Shown: in pieces, positions 34,243 through 43,973 of the stretch
How positions within the stretch are numbered: the stretch's first letter is position 1
Layout: each line of letters starts with the position of its first letter
Assembly (NCBI RefSeq): GCF_007829815.1
Contig: NZ_VIWT01000003.1
Coordinates: forward strand, 186,001 to 250,000
Direction of reading: 5' to 3'
Length of the DNA: 64,000 nucleotides
From: Kitasatospora viridis
GTDB lineage: Bacteria; Actinomycetota; Actinomycetes; Streptomycetales; Streptomycetaceae
Notes under the pieces: generated by a model
Seen by the model: only the letters and a program-made list of their open reading frames with translations
What the model was told of the DNA's origin: nothing
The model's database searches: none
Translations under genes and position numbers: made by a program

Positions 34243-36711
34243 TCAGGAGACGGTCCACTCCTGGTTGGTCTTGCCGCTGCCGCAGGTCCACTGGATCACC
34301 TGGGTCCCCGCGGTCTGCGAGTAGCCCGTGACGTCCAGGCACTTGCCGCTGTTGACGGACACCACCTGGTCGGTGCTGCCCCCGGGCACCGGAACGAGCT
34401 GCCACTGCTGGTTGGCCTTGCCCTCGCCGCAGGTCCACTGGATCACCTGGGCACCGTCGGCGGTGGAGGCACCGGTGACGTCCAGACACTTGCCGCTGTC
34501 GGCCGACATCAGCTCGTAGGTGCCGGTGGCGACCGGGACCAGCTGCCACTGCTGGTTGGCCTTGCCCCCGCCGCAGGTCCACTGGATCACCTGGGCACCG
34601 TCGGCGGTGGAAGCGCCGGTGACGTCAAGGCACATCCCGCTGTTGGCGTTCACCAGGCTGCTGACGGCCGGGCCGGCCGGCGCGGTGACCGTCAGGTTGG
34701 CGAAGTCGGCGTTCTGGAAGCCGCCGACCCCCAGGCCCGACTGTCCGCCGCTGTGGCTGTAGTCGGTGACCGAGGCGACCTGGACGTGGTCGACGGACGC
34801 CGTGATCGACGGACCCCGCATGGCCAGTTGCAGGTGGTGCCAGGTGCCGGGGCCGCTGCCGGAGTAGCTGCCGGTGGCCAGGGTGGTGTCGGCACCGGAG
34901 GTGTTCTCGGTGAACAGGGTCCAGCTGCCGCCCGTGGTGATCTGCAGGTGGTAGGCGGAGTGGTCGTGGTCGATGTGGTCCAGGCGGCCCAGCACCTCGG
35001 CGGAGCCGGTCTGCTCCAACTGGGCGTCCACGCCGACCTGGTAGTCGGTCCAGTCCGGGTCGCCGACCAGGGTGAGCGGGGTGTAGCCCATGTCCGTGTG
35101 CCAGGGGATGGGCGCGGTGGTGAGGACCTGGCGCGCGCAGTTGACGGCGCCCGCGCCGGCCGGGCACGGGGCGGTCTCGAACGCGCCCGCCCAGTCGTGG
35201 AAGTACGGGACGGCGGAGCCGATCGCGGCCTGGCCGAGGTCGGCGGTGTACGGCAGCGCCAGGGCAGCCCGGGCCGGCGGCACGGCGGTGCCCTTGCCCT
35301 GGCCGGTGGTGGTCGTGACGGTGTAGAGGTAGCCCGGCTGCACGGTGAGCGAGTACGCGCCGCCCTGCGGGGTGATGTCCTGGGTGTGCAGGAACCACTG
35401 GCTCGGGTCGGCCGACGCCATGTCGGTCGCCCAGACGTGGACGGTCCCGGTGGACAATCCGCCGGTCACGTTGAAGTCCAGGGTGGTCGGGGTGGTGGCG
35501 TCGGTGGTCTCGATGACGGTGCTGTAGTCCTGGCCGGACTTGAGGGTCACGTAACTCCCGCTGTGCGGGTCGCCGTTGGCGCCGGCACCGGGCAGGTAGC
35601 CGCCCGCAGTGTCGAGATACTGCCAGCCGGGCTGGGCGAACTGCGTGGTGTGGGCCATCGCCCAGATGTCACGGTCCACCGAGTAGGCGCCCGACCACGG
35701 CTGGTCCGCCGTCATCATGCCGGAGCCGTAGTACGGGAGGTGGGCGGGCCAGGAACTGGTCAGCGCCCACTTGATGTCGGCGGTGACCTTTCCGTCGAGG
35801 TACTCGCGGTTCAGGTTGCGGGCCAGCGCCGACGGGTCGGCGCCGGCACTGTCGTTGTCGTCCTCGGACTGCCACAGCGGCTTGCCCAGGCCCAGCGCCG
35901 CACTGGGAACCGGGCAGCCGGTGTACGCCGGGGTGGAGTGCCAGCAGACGCCGTGCGAACCCCACACCGCGACGGCCTTGTTGAACGCCTGGTCGGTGGC
36001 GAGGTCGTTGGCGACCGTCCCGCTCGCGTCGTCGGTGTCGGCCGCCACCAGCTTCGTGCCGGAGTAGCCGTTCGCGTCGAGCGAGGTGCGCAGGTTCTCG
36101 AACCAGCCCTTGTCGTAGCCGACCTCGTTCCAGCCACCGAGGTAGCCGATGGTCAGCCCGTGGCCCTGGGCGCAGCCGAGCCAGTTGTTCAGGTAGGTGA
36201 TGTTGTCCTGCGACCACATCCCGCCGTTGAACCAGCCCGGCCCGGCCCACTCCAGGCCGTAGAAGGTGATCGCGGGATTGCGCTGCTTGGCCTGCTCCAT
36301 CAGCCACCACTCGTAGCCGCGGTTGCAGTCCAGATCGGTCCGGCTGCGCATGTGGCTCGGCTCGGGCCCGTCGCTGGAGTTGGCGTCGGCGCCGATCTCG
36401 ACCTTGAGCATCTGCAGGTTCGCGCCGTAGCCCGGCTTGAACAGGTAGTCCAGGATCTGGGAGCGCTCGGGCTCCGGGTAGTCGACCAGCAGGCGCGAGG
36501 TCGCGCCGCCTCCGCTGATCGCGCCCATGCCGTCGAACGTCCGGCCGGCGGAGGTGCCGTCGATCGTCACCGACTGGGTCGCGGTGGCCGTACTGGCGGT
36601 GCCGGCCGCGGCCGGTGCGGCGGCCGCGGGCAGGACCCCGGCCGCGAGTGAGAGCCCGAGACCCACTGCACCGGCGATCATGCGGCGCAGTGGGCGTGGA
36701 AGGCGTCCCAT
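34243..36711 (-). CDS. Secreted GH59 galactosylceramidase-like enzyme with lectin tail (copy A)
   Basis: 822 aa. The ATG at 36711 has GGAGG 5 nt upstream and a signal peptide follows. The catalytic part shows FDGMGAISGGGATSRLL at the N-terminus, GGWNEVGY (acid/base Glu near 195) and LWQSEDDND (nucleophile Glu near 281), the GH59 pattern. A beta-sandwich and a LamG-like domain follow, then about 130 residues of ricin-type lectin with three Q-x-W repeats (NQQWQLVP, NQQWQLVP, NQEWTVS). It should release beta-galactose from galactolipids or galactosides outside the cell. Its divergent neighbour is a paralogue of equal length. Confidence 0.93.
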   Translation of the reverse strand: MGRLPRPLRRMIAGAVGLGLSLAAGVLPAAAAPAAAGTASTATATQSVTIDGTSAGRTFDGMGAISGGGATSRLLVDYPEPERSQILDYLFKPGYGANLQMLKVEIGADANSSDGPEPSHMRSRTDLDCNRGYEWWLMEQAKQRNPAITFYGLEWAGPGWFNGGMWSQDNITYLNNWLGCAQGHGLTIGYLGGWNEVGYDKGWFENLRTSLDANGYSGTKLVAADTDDASGTVANDLATDQAFNKAVAVWGSHGVCWHSTPAYTGCPVPSAALGLGKPLWQSEDDNDSAGADPSALARNLNREYLDGKVTADIKWALTSSWPAHLPYYGSGMMTADQPWSGAYSVDRDIWAMAHTTQFAQPGWQYLDTAGGYLPGAGANGDPHSGSYVTLKSGQDYSTVIETTDATTPTTLDFNVTGGLSTGTVHVWATDMASADPSQWFLHTQDITPQGGAYSLTVQPGYLYTVTTTTGQGKGTAVPPARAALALPYTADLGQAAIGSAVPYFHDWAGAFETAPCPAGAGAVNCARQVLTTAPIPWHTDMGYTPLTLVGDPDWTDYQVGVDAQLEQTGSAEVLGRLDHIDHDHSAYHLQITTGGSWTLFTENTSGADTTLATGSYSGSGPGTWHHLQLAMRGPSITASVDHVQVASVTDYSHSGGQSGLGVGGFQNADFANLTVTAPAGPAVSSLVNANSGMCLDVTGASTADGAQVIQWTCGGGKANQQWQLVPVATGTYELMSADSGKCLDVTGASTADGAQVIQWTCGEGKANQQWQLVPVPGGSTDQVVSVNSGKCLDVTGYSQTAGTQVIQWTCGSGKTNQEWTVS

Positions 36712-37374
36712 GGGGACCTCCTGGGAGTGGGGGGTGGAGGTAGGGGTGGGGGAAGTCCTCCCCACGACCGGATGCAACAGAACCGATCGCATGTCATCAC
36801 TACCAAACGCGACCGTCACAGGGAAGCGGCCTGTCGACTCCCCGTCAAGAGACCCGAAACACACACCTGGTCGACTGATATCCCATTGTTACGGAAAGCC
36901 TGGACGGAAGTCCGGAAATACCTGCGCCAGGAACTACTCACGAATTGCGAACCAATTGACTGAGTATCCGGCGACCACCGGGGTGCGGACGGGCTCAGCT
37001 CCTGGCACTACCTCTCCTTTCATGGCTCTCACCTGCTTGTTTCTGCACCTTCGAGTCGATCGGACCCAGCGCGGCAGGTGTTCTGCGCACCCCGTCGACC
37101 CGAAGTCCGCCGAACCCCGCACGGCTGGCCGGCCACCGATTCAGCGGTCGCCGAGGACTCCGCGGGGTCACTCGCGGCGCAACCGTGAAGTCGATTCCCT
37201 GCATTCCCGAACCGAATCGCGAGGCGGCCCATTGACCGCCGACTCACTCCAGCCCTAGTGTGCGCATCTGGTCGTATCCGTTGACACGTGAGTTCTTGCG
37301 GCCGCTCCCCCACCCCGCCGTTCGGAAGCGGCTGCGGAACGCCGCTTCCGGGTGTCAGTCGAAAGGCATCCCCC
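36712..37374. other. Divergent promoter region between the two GH59 genes
   Basis: About 660 nt without a gene. The stretch 36780-36990 has clearly lower GC than its surroundings and probably holds promoters and operators for both enzymes. TTGACA is present at 37281-37286, but no matching -10 box was found at the right distance. No strong palindrome was seen. Confidence 0.5.
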
Positions 37375-39843
37375 TTGCACGGGCCTCTTCGCGTCCTGGG
37401 CGTCCCCGGACGCACACTCAGAAAGGCGGCCGTCGCCGCCGCGTTCCTGCTGTCCAGCGCCTTCGCGGCCGTACCGGCCGCCGCCCCTGCCGCAGCGGCC
37501 GCGGCACCCGCCCCGGCCTCCACGGCCATCACCGTGGACGGTCACGCGACCGGGCGGGTCTTCGACGGCGTCGGCGCGATCAGCGGGGGCGGCGGCAACT
37601 CCCGTCTACTGGTGGACTATCCGGAACCCCAGCGCAGCCAGATCCTGGACTACCTGTTCAAGCCGGGCTACGGCGCCTCGCTGCAGACCCTCAAGATCGA
37701 GATCGGCGGGGACACCAACACCACCGACGGCGCCGAGGCCAGCTACCAGCACACCAAGGGCACGGTCGACTGCGACCAGGGCTACGAGTGGTGGCTGGCC
37801 GAGCAGGCCAAGGCCCGCAACCCCGCCATCAAGATCTACGCCCTGGCCTGGGGCGCACCCGGCTGGGTCGGGGTGAACGACCCGGCCAACCCCTCCCCCG
37901 GGCAGCCGTACTTCTGGTCCCAGGACATGATCAGCTACCTGATGGGCTGGTTCGGCTGCGCGGCCCAGCACCACCTGCCGATCGACTACGTCGGCGGCTG
38001 GAACGAGAACGGCTACAACGCCGCCTGGTACGAGGACTTCAAGAGCGCCCTGGTCGCCAACGGCCACGCCGGCACCAAGGTGGTCGCGGCGGACAGCTAC
38101 GACTGGAGCCTCGCCACCGACATGGCGAAGGACCCCGCGCTGAACTCCGCGATCGACATCGTCGGCATGCACTACCCCTGCGGCTACCTCGGCGCCATGA
38201 GCTCCTGCTCCAGCACCCCCACCGCCGTCGGCCTGAACAAGCCGCTGTGGGCCAGTGAGAACGGCTCGCAGGACGCCACCACCGGCGCCGCGCCGGTCGC
38301 CCGGGCGCTCAACCGCGACTACCTCGACGCCAAGCTCACCTCCTACATCAACTGGCCGGTCGTCGCCGCTGTCTACCCCAACCTGCAGTTCAGCAGCGAC
38401 GGCCTGTCGCTGGCCCAGCAGCCGTGGTCGGGCAACTACTCGGTCGGCAAGACCACTTGGTCGATCGCCCAGACCACCCAGTTCACCCAGCCCGGCTGGC
38501 AGTACCTCGACTCGGCCGGCGGCTACCTCGGCGGCAACCGCAACAACGGCAGCTACGTCTCGCTGAAGTCCCCGAACAACTCGGACTACAGCAGCATCAT
38601 CGAGACGATGGACGCCACCGCCGCCCAGACCGCGACGTTCACCGTCACCGGCGGCCTGTCCACCGGCACGGTGCACGTCTGGGCGACCGACCTCAACTCC
38701 TCCGACCCGGCGGACTACTTCGTCCACCAGCAGGACCTCACCCCGGTGAACGGCAGCTACTCGCTCACCCTGCAGCCCGGCTACGTCTACTCGGTGACCA
38801 CCACCACCGGCCAGGGCAAGGGCACCGCCACTCCGCCGCCGGCCGCCCCGCTGAGCCTGCCCTACTCCGACACCTTCGAGAAGCCGGCCACCACCAGCTC
38901 GCCGAAGTACTTCTCCGACATGAACGGCGCCTTCCAGACCGTCGGTTGCGGCGGCGGCCGGACCGGCACCTGCCTGCGCCAGATGGCCCCGGCCTCCCCG
39001 CTGCGCTGGACCAGCGAGTCGGACAACGCCCCGTACACGATCATGGGTGACGGCAGCTGGGTCAACTACACCGTCAGTGCCGACACCATGTTCGAACAGC
39101 CGGGCAGCACCGAGGTGTTGGGCCGGGTGAACCAGCAGAGCCACAACAACAACGGCCTCAACGCCTACCACCTGCAACTCAGCAGCACGGGCGCCTGGCA
39201 GATCGTCAAGAGCGACCTCGCCTGGAACTTCACCACCCTCGCCGCCGGCACCGTCACCGCCCCCGGCCTGAACACCTGGCACACCCTCGCCCTCACCATG
39301 CAGGGCCCGACCCTGACCGCCGCCATCGACGGCCAGACGGTCGGCAGCGCCACCGACTACTCCTTCACCTCCGGCATGGCCGGCCTGGGCGTCACCGGCT
39401 ACCAGACCGACCAGTTCGACAACTTCACCCTCACCCCCGGTGCCCCGGGCGGCAGTTCCTTCACCGGCCAGGTTCCGTCCGGCCTCACCGGCAAGTGCCT
39501 GGACGACTCCGGCGATTCCGCCGCCGACGGCAGCCAGGCCATCCTCTGGACCTGCGACCCCACCGACCCGGCCCAGACCTGGACCTGGAACAACGGCCAA
39601 CTCCAGCACGACGGGAAGTGCCTGGACGTGATCGGCCAGGGCACCACCGCCGGCACCCTGGTCGACCAGTGGACCTGCAACGGCGGCGCCAACCAGCAGT
39701 GGACCCCGCAGCCCGACGGCACCCTGAAGGGCGCCCAGTCCGGCCTCTGCCTCGACGACCCCGGCGCCAGCACCACCGACGGCACCCAGCTGGAGATCTG
39801 GACCTGCAACGGCGGCACCAACCAGCGGTGGACCCTGCCGTAG
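37375..39843 (+). CDS. Secreted GH59 galactosylceramidase-like enzyme with lectin tail (copy B)
   Basis: TTG at 37375 is chosen because GAAAGG lies 8 nt upstream and the signal peptide begins there; it gives 822 aa, the same as copy A. An in-frame GTG at 37288 would add 29 residues unlike a signal sequence. GH59 motifs are VFDGVGAISGGGGNSRLL, GGWNENGY (Glu near 211) and LWASENGSQD (Glu near 294). The C-terminal ricin-type lectin has three repeats ending in W-T-x-Q-x-W patterns such as NQQWTPQP and NQRWTLP. It is divergent from copy A. The two may differ in substrate range. Confidence 0.93.
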   Translation: MHGPLRVLGVPGRTLRKAAVAAAFLLSSAFAAVPAAAPAAAAAAPAPASTAITVDGHATGRVFDGVGAISGGGGNSRLLVDYPEPQRSQILDYLFKPGYGASLQTLKIEIGGDTNTTDGAEASYQHTKGTVDCDQGYEWWLAEQAKARNPAIKIYALAWGAPGWVGVNDPANPSPGQPYFWSQDMISYLMGWFGCAAQHHLPIDYVGGWNENGYNAAWYEDFKSALVANGHAGTKVVAADSYDWSLATDMAKDPALNSAIDIVGMHYPCGYLGAMSSCSSTPTAVGLNKPLWASENGSQDATTGAAPVARALNRDYLDAKLTSYINWPVVAAVYPNLQFSSDGLSLAQQPWSGNYSVGKTTWSIAQTTQFTQPGWQYLDSAGGYLGGNRNNGSYVSLKSPNNSDYSSIIETMDATAAQTATFTVTGGLSTGTVHVWATDLNSSDPADYFVHQQDLTPVNGSYSLTLQPGYVYSVTTTTGQGKGTATPPPAAPLSLPYSDTFEKPATTSSPKYFSDMNGAFQTVGCGGGRTGTCLRQMAPASPLRWTSESDNAPYTIMGDGSWVNYTVSADTMFEQPGSTEVLGRVNQQSHNNNGLNAYHLQLSSTGAWQIVKSDLAWNFTTLAAGTVTAPGLNTWHTLALTMQGPTLTAAIDGQTVGSATDYSFTSGMAGLGVTGYQTDQFDNFTLTPGAPGGSSFTGQVPSGLTGKCLDDSGDSAADGSQAILWTCDPTDPAQTWTWNNGQLQHDGKCLDVIGQGTTAGTLVDQWTCNGGANQQWTPQPDGTLKGAQSGLCLDDPGASTTDGTQLEIWTCNGGTNQRWTLP

Positions 39844-39855
39844 CGGCCGTCCGAC

Positions 39856-39907
39856 CGGTCACCGTGCACAGCGGCTCAGCAGCGGGAGCGGCTGTGCGCG
39901 GTGACCG
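39856..39907 (+). terminator. Terminator after GH59 copy B
   Basis: 17-bp stem with one G-T wobble (CGGTCACCGTGCACAGC / GCTGTGCGCGGTGACCG) and an 18-nt loop, 12 nt after the stop codon. The rest of the gap to 40153 is a probable promoter region with a short GTGCG/CGCAC inverted repeat near 40026. Confidence 0.7.
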
Positions 39908-40153
39908 ATCGTCAGTCTCCTTGCGTACGTGCTCGTCGTGCGGCGCCGGTTCCTGTAGGGATACGTATTCCAGCCGTCCCTTATTGCCCGCGTGAGGGCA
40001 CGGCAGGAATTCTCTGAGTTGTCAGGTGCGCCTCACGCACAACACTCAGCAGAGCAGGCCCCTCCCGCTTGATGAGCGTGTGGAGTCACCTGGTTCACGT
40101 GCCGATCCACGCCGCCGAGGCGTCGGATCCCCCTACCCGCGAATGGAAGCGCG

Positions 40154-40951
40154 TTGACCCTGCTGCGCAAGATGCTCACCCCCCGACGAGCGCTGGCCAC
40201 CGGCGCCGTCGCCCTCGCCGCCTTCTCCCTCCAGCCGACCGCCCCGGCCGCCGCCCAGCCGGTGCCCTCCGGCGGCCCCGGTCGGGTGATCGGCGGAAAC
40301 CGGGCCACCGAGGGCGAGTTCCCGTTCGTGGTCCGGTTGTCGACGGGCTGCGACGGCGCCCTCTACAAGAAGGACATCGTGCTCACCGCCGCGCACTGCG
40401 TGGGCGAAACCCGCAACGAGACCAGGATCACCGTCACCGGGGGCAGCGTCGACCTCCAGTCGGGCAAGGCCGTCTCCATCCAGTCCACCAAGGTCTACGA
40501 GGCCCCGGGCTACATGGGATGGGGCAAGGACTGGGCACTGATCAAGCTCGCGAAGCCCTTCAACCTGCCCACCCTGCCCATCGTCACCAACGGGAACTAC
40601 GACAAGGGCGATTTCACCATCGTCGGCTGGGGCGACGACGGGAGCGGCAACCAGCAGCGCTACCTGCGCAAGGCCACCGTCCCGTTCATCGACGACGCGA
40701 CCTGCAAGAAGGAGTACGGGGACAACTTCGTGCCCAGCGACGAGATCTGCGCCGGCTACCTGGGAGGCCACGTCAACACCTGCCCGGGCGACTCGGGCGG
40801 GCCGATGTTCCGCAAGGACGACCACGGCAAGTGGATCGAGGTCGGCATCGTCAGCTGGGGCTCGGGCTGCGGCGCCCCGGGCTACCCGGGCGTGTACAGC
40901 CAGGTGTCCCACTTCGCCGCCGACATAGCGCGCGCGGCCAACACCCTCTGA
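40154..40951 (+). CDS. Secreted S1-family (trypsin-like) serine protease
   Basis: 265 aa. TTG start with GGAAG 4 nt upstream; signal peptide then a short propeptide ending before VIGGNRATEGEFPF, the typical activation site. The catalytic triad is in TAAHC (His about 82), KDWALIKL (Asp about 125) and NTCPGDSGGP (Ser about 214). The residue equal to chymotrypsin position 189 is Asn, not the Asp that gives trypsin its Lys/Arg preference, so specificity is probably altered. Cys pairs for disulfides are present. It ends 1 nt before the stop codon of the convergent acetyltransferase gene. Confidence 0.93.
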   Translation: MTLLRKMLTPRRALATGAVALAAFSLQPTAPAAAQPVPSGGPGRVIGGNRATEGEFPFVVRLSTGCDGALYKKDIVLTAAHCVGETRNETRITVTGGSVDLQSGKAVSIQSTKVYEAPGYMGWGKDWALIKLAKPFNLPTLPIVTNGNYDKGDFTIVGWGDDGSGNQQRYLRKATVPFIDDATCKKEYGDNFVPSDEICAGYLGGHVNTCPGDSGGPMFRKDDHGKWIEVGIVSWGSGCGAPGYPGVYSQVSHFAADIARAANTL

Positions 40952-40952
40952 G

Positions 40953-41570
40953 CTACAGGTTGAGGCGCGGTCCCGGGGCGGCCTGGTCATGTGCGCCCCG
41001 GGGTTGGGCCGGCCCGGGCTCCGCGGAGTCCGTCGCCAGCCGCGCATGGAGTTCGACGTCGAAACGGGCGCCGTCGTACTCCAGCTTCTGACGCTGCAGC
41101 CCCTCCACCGCGAACCCGGCGGCCGTAGCCACCCGGCAGGAGGCCGGGTTGTTGGTACGGTGGCCCAACTCCAGCCGGAACAAGCCGAGATCGTCGAAGG
41201 CCCACTGGGTCAGCGACCGGCAGGCCCGTACCGCGACGCCGCGTCCCCGAGCCGCCGGCGTGGTCCAGTACGACACCCAACCGGCCCGGTGACGTCGGTC
41301 AACCGCCCCCACGGCGACATTGCCCAGTACGACACCCGCTTCGTCAACCGCCGCGAAGGCGAAGGCGGAACCCGCCACCCACCGTTCCGCCTGGGCCGAC
41401 AACCACCGCTCGGCGTCACCCACCGTCGTGACCGGCTCAGGGGCCTGCCCTCGCATCAAGGGATCGGCGAACGCCGTCAGCACGGGTTGGACATCATCGG
41501 ACGACCATCGACGCAACCACAGTCCCGACGACGCCTTGAGAAGATCACGCACCGCCGGAGTCTCCCCCAT
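40953..41570 (-). CDS. GNAT-family N-acetyltransferase (RimJ/RimL type)
   Basis: 205 aa. LRRWSSDDVQPVLTAF is the usual RimJ-like start; the acetyl-CoA loop is in TTPAARGRGVAVRACRSLTQWAF, and NNPASCRVATAAGFAVEG is the conserved motif B region. It would acetylate a protein N-terminus or a small amine. It is monocistronic and convergent with the S1 protease gene. Confidence 0.9.
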   Translation of the reverse strand: MGETPAVRDLLKASSGLWLRRWSSDDVQPVLTAFADPLMRGQAPEPVTTVGDAERWLSAQAERWVAGSAFAFAAVDEAGVVLGNVAVGAVDRRHRAGWVSYWTTPAARGRGVAVRACRSLTQWAFDDLGLFRLELGHRTNNPASCRVATAAGFAVEGLQRQKLEYDGARFDVELHARLATDSAEPGPAQPRGAHDQAAPGPRLNL

Positions 41571-41722
41571 CCGCGCCCGGTCCCGCCACCGATTACTCCC
41601 GTGCCTCCTTGGGCTCGCCGACGGGCGGAGGTGCGGCCAACCCCACCGTCATAGCCCCGGCTGTCCCGGCGGTGTGGGTCGTCGAAGTACGCTCCCGAGT
41701 CCCACCTGAGATCAGGCCGAAC

Positions 41723-41959
41723 ATGGGACCGACGAGGTCCGACGCCTACGCCTTCCTCGTCTCCGATGAGGAGTTCGACGCCGCCTTCGCCCGCATCCGG
41801 GAGGCCGGCCTCACCTTCTACGCCGATCCGCACTTCAAGCTGCCGGGCGAGATCAACCACCACGGCGGCCGCGGCGTCTACTTCCTCGACCTGGCCGGCC
41901 ACGGCCTGGAGATCCTCACCCGTCCGTACGGCAGCCACCCGCAGCCGTTCGGGGGCTGA
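41723..41959 (+). pseudogene. 5'-truncated VOC (glyoxalase-like) gene remnant
   Basis: The frame encodes only the second half of a VOC protein: YAFLVSDEEFDAAFARIREA, ADPHFKLPGEINHHGGRGVYF and GHGLEILTRPYGS match the C-terminal repeat and metal ligands of the family. The first beta-alpha-beta-beta-beta half, normally about 60 residues with the other ligands, is absent upstream. The frame is open from 41609, but that extension does not look like VOC sequence. An ATG at 41723 could still start a half-size protein. Confidence 0.5.
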
Positions 41960-42085
41960 CGGCCCGGACGGAACCGGGCGGAATCCCAACTCCGGGGTTC
42001 CGTTTATCCGTTGTCCATCGGCATCGGCCAGGATCCGGCCCTGCGGCGCTCCCCCGCCGCAGGACCGGACCCTGGAAGGACCGCC

Positions 42086-43585
42086 TTGAACCAGCCGCTC
42101 TCCGCCACCGAGACCCAGAACCTCCGACTGCTGCGCGGGAAGATCGACGCCATCGTCACCGCCGGAAAGCGGCCGGCCCTGCACGACACCGGTGTGCTCG
42201 GCCACGGCGCGACCAACGACGTGGAGATCGCGTTCTACGAGAGGTTCCGGCGACTCGGCGTCCGGCTGGGGCAGTTGGAGAGCAAGGTGGTGGTCAGCCC
42301 GGCCCTGCCGCCTGCCATGAACGCCAACACCACCATCACCCAGGAACCGCCGCTGGCCGTGCAGAACATCGAGGTCCGAGCGAGGCTGGTGAGCACGCCC
42401 GGCCACCTGCTCACCCCCCGCGCGCTGGTCCTCGTCCACGAAGTGTCGCACGCCCTGGACGAGGGCCCCGACTTCCCCGTCAAGGACTACGCCTACCGGG
42501 CAGGTTGGGCCTGGGGCTACCTGACGCCGACGGCGGCCGCGGCGAACGCCGACACCTTCGCCGAGGCCGCCGCCCGGCTCGCCGAGCTGATCGAGGAGCA
42601 TCCTGGCCGCTACCGGGTGCCCGGCCGGATCCCGGCCCAGTGCACGCTGCTGCGCACCGGCGATCGGGGCGGCGAGCTCGGGCCCGCGCTGGCCTGGGTG
42701 GAACTGGTGGTCAACCGGGCCTGGATCCGGAGCAACGACTGCATGAACCAGGGTGCCATCGAGATCGCCAACGACGACTGGACGAAGACCAGGAAGGCCT
42801 GGGAGGACAACCCGACCAAGACCGGGACGTTGAGGATCGAGGCGCTGCTGCAGCAGAGCAAGGTGATCGGACCGCGCTACGCCGGCTTCTTCCGGACCGG
42901 CCTGTCCGACACCCACAAGGGGACACTGCGTCAGATCCATGAGTTCACGACGGCGCTGAAGGGTGCGCTGTCCGAGCTCGAACCGGTTCCGGCCGGCTCC
43001 GGCACGGAGGTCACGTACGACGCCGGCACCCGCCGGTTGACCGTCCCCTACGCGGCCACCGGCGAGGGAGTGCTGGCCTTGGGCGAGCGCATCCTGCGCG
43101 CGCTGATCGCGAGCACCGACGGCCAGGGCGTCGCCGCCTTCGCCGCGCACCGGCGCAAGGTCATCGACTGGCTGGTCGCCAACGACCGCCCGATCGAGCT
43201 CCGGACGATGCAGCAGGTGCTGACCGCCTTGACCGGCGCACAGGTTCGGCGGATCGGCCAGCAGGATTGGCAGGACCTCGCGGCCGACCTCCAGTGGGCC
43301 ACCCTGCTGGAGATCAGGGACCGCTGGCGGGGCCTGGCTCCCCAGGCGGCCGAGCTGGCGGCGATGGCGACCGCGCAGACCGAAGCGCTGGAGGGGATCG
43401 AGGTGGCACTGTCGGCCGACATCGACCGGGCCATCGCGATAGCCGGTCAACTTCCCGGCACCAAGCCGGTGTTCCAGGAGCTGATCGACGCCCTCACACT
43501 ACTTCGGGGCATCGTCACCAGCGTCCTCAAGAACCGCACCGAGCAGTACACCGCCCTCGGCAACCGGTTGGCCCCGTTCAAGTAG
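42086..43585 (+). CDS. Aspzincin-type (M35-like) metallopeptidase domain protein
   Basis: TTG start at 42086 with GGAAGGA 5 nt upstream (499 aa). The zinc motif HEVSHALDE (His118, His122) is followed by VKDYAYRAGWAWGYL, whose Asp134 is the expected third ligand, and NADTFAEAAARL, as in Lys-specific M35 enzymes. No signal peptide is seen, though the domain family usually acts outside cells. The C-terminal 250 residues are helical and unrecognised. Similar proteins accompany DUF4157 and injection-system cargo genes, and one lies 4 kb downstream, but the link is inferred. Confidence 0.75.
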   Translation: MNQPLSATETQNLRLLRGKIDAIVTAGKRPALHDTGVLGHGATNDVEIAFYERFRRLGVRLGQLESKVVVSPALPPAMNANTTITQEPPLAVQNIEVRARLVSTPGHLLTPRALVLVHEVSHALDEGPDFPVKDYAYRAGWAWGYLTPTAAAANADTFAEAAARLAELIEEHPGRYRVPGRIPAQCTLLRTGDRGGELGPALAWVELVVNRAWIRSNDCMNQGAIEIANDDWTKTRKAWEDNPTKTGTLRIEALLQQSKVIGPRYAGFFRTGLSDTHKGTLRQIHEFTTALKGALSELEPVPAGSGTEVTYDAGTRRLTVPYAATGEGVLALGERILRALIASTDGQGVAAFAAHRRKVIDWLVANDRPIELRTMQQVLTALTGAQVRRIGQQDWQDLAADLQWATLLEIRDRWRGLAPQAAELAAMATAQTEALEGIEVALSADIDRAIAIAGQLPGTKPVFQELIDALTLLRGIVTSVLKNRTEQYTALGNRLAPFK

Positions 43586-43800
43586 CCGGTCGGCCCCGAG
43601 GCTGGTCGCCGCGGCCCGGCGTGCAGAGCCGCTGCCGCCGGGCCCGCCGCCAGGCAGCCGGCGTGGCAGCCAGCGCCTCCTCGGCCAAAGGGCGTTGGGC
43701 CGCGTACAGCCGGCCGTAGTCGAAGGCCGTACCGGCAGCGGTGCCCGGCGCGGCGGCGAGTTCCGACAGCAGGTGCTTTCGCGACGCGGCGCAAGGCTGC
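43578..43800 (-). other. Possible gene fragment in an otherwise empty gap
   Basis: The gap 43586-43973 has no convincing complete gene. On the minus strand one frame ends in a protein-like stretch (AFDYGRLYAAQRPLAEEALA then WRRARRQRL) with no plausible start or upstream domain, so it may be the tail of a decayed gene. A 9-bp inverted repeat GGCCCGGCG / CGCCGGGCC at 43613-43644 may terminate the upstream metallopeptidase gene. Confidence 0.25.
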
Positions 43801-43973
43801 TCAATGGCTCGCCGGTGTCCGGCACGGCACCGTCCCACCGCTTCCACCCACCGACCAACCGTCCAGCACTCGGGCGAGGAACGCCCCGGGCTCGGCAACA
43901 GATCTCCGAACCAGCCACCGAAGCAAGCGAGTTGTGCTCTCATGTGAGAGTGACGAAAGCCGTTGAGGGTGCG

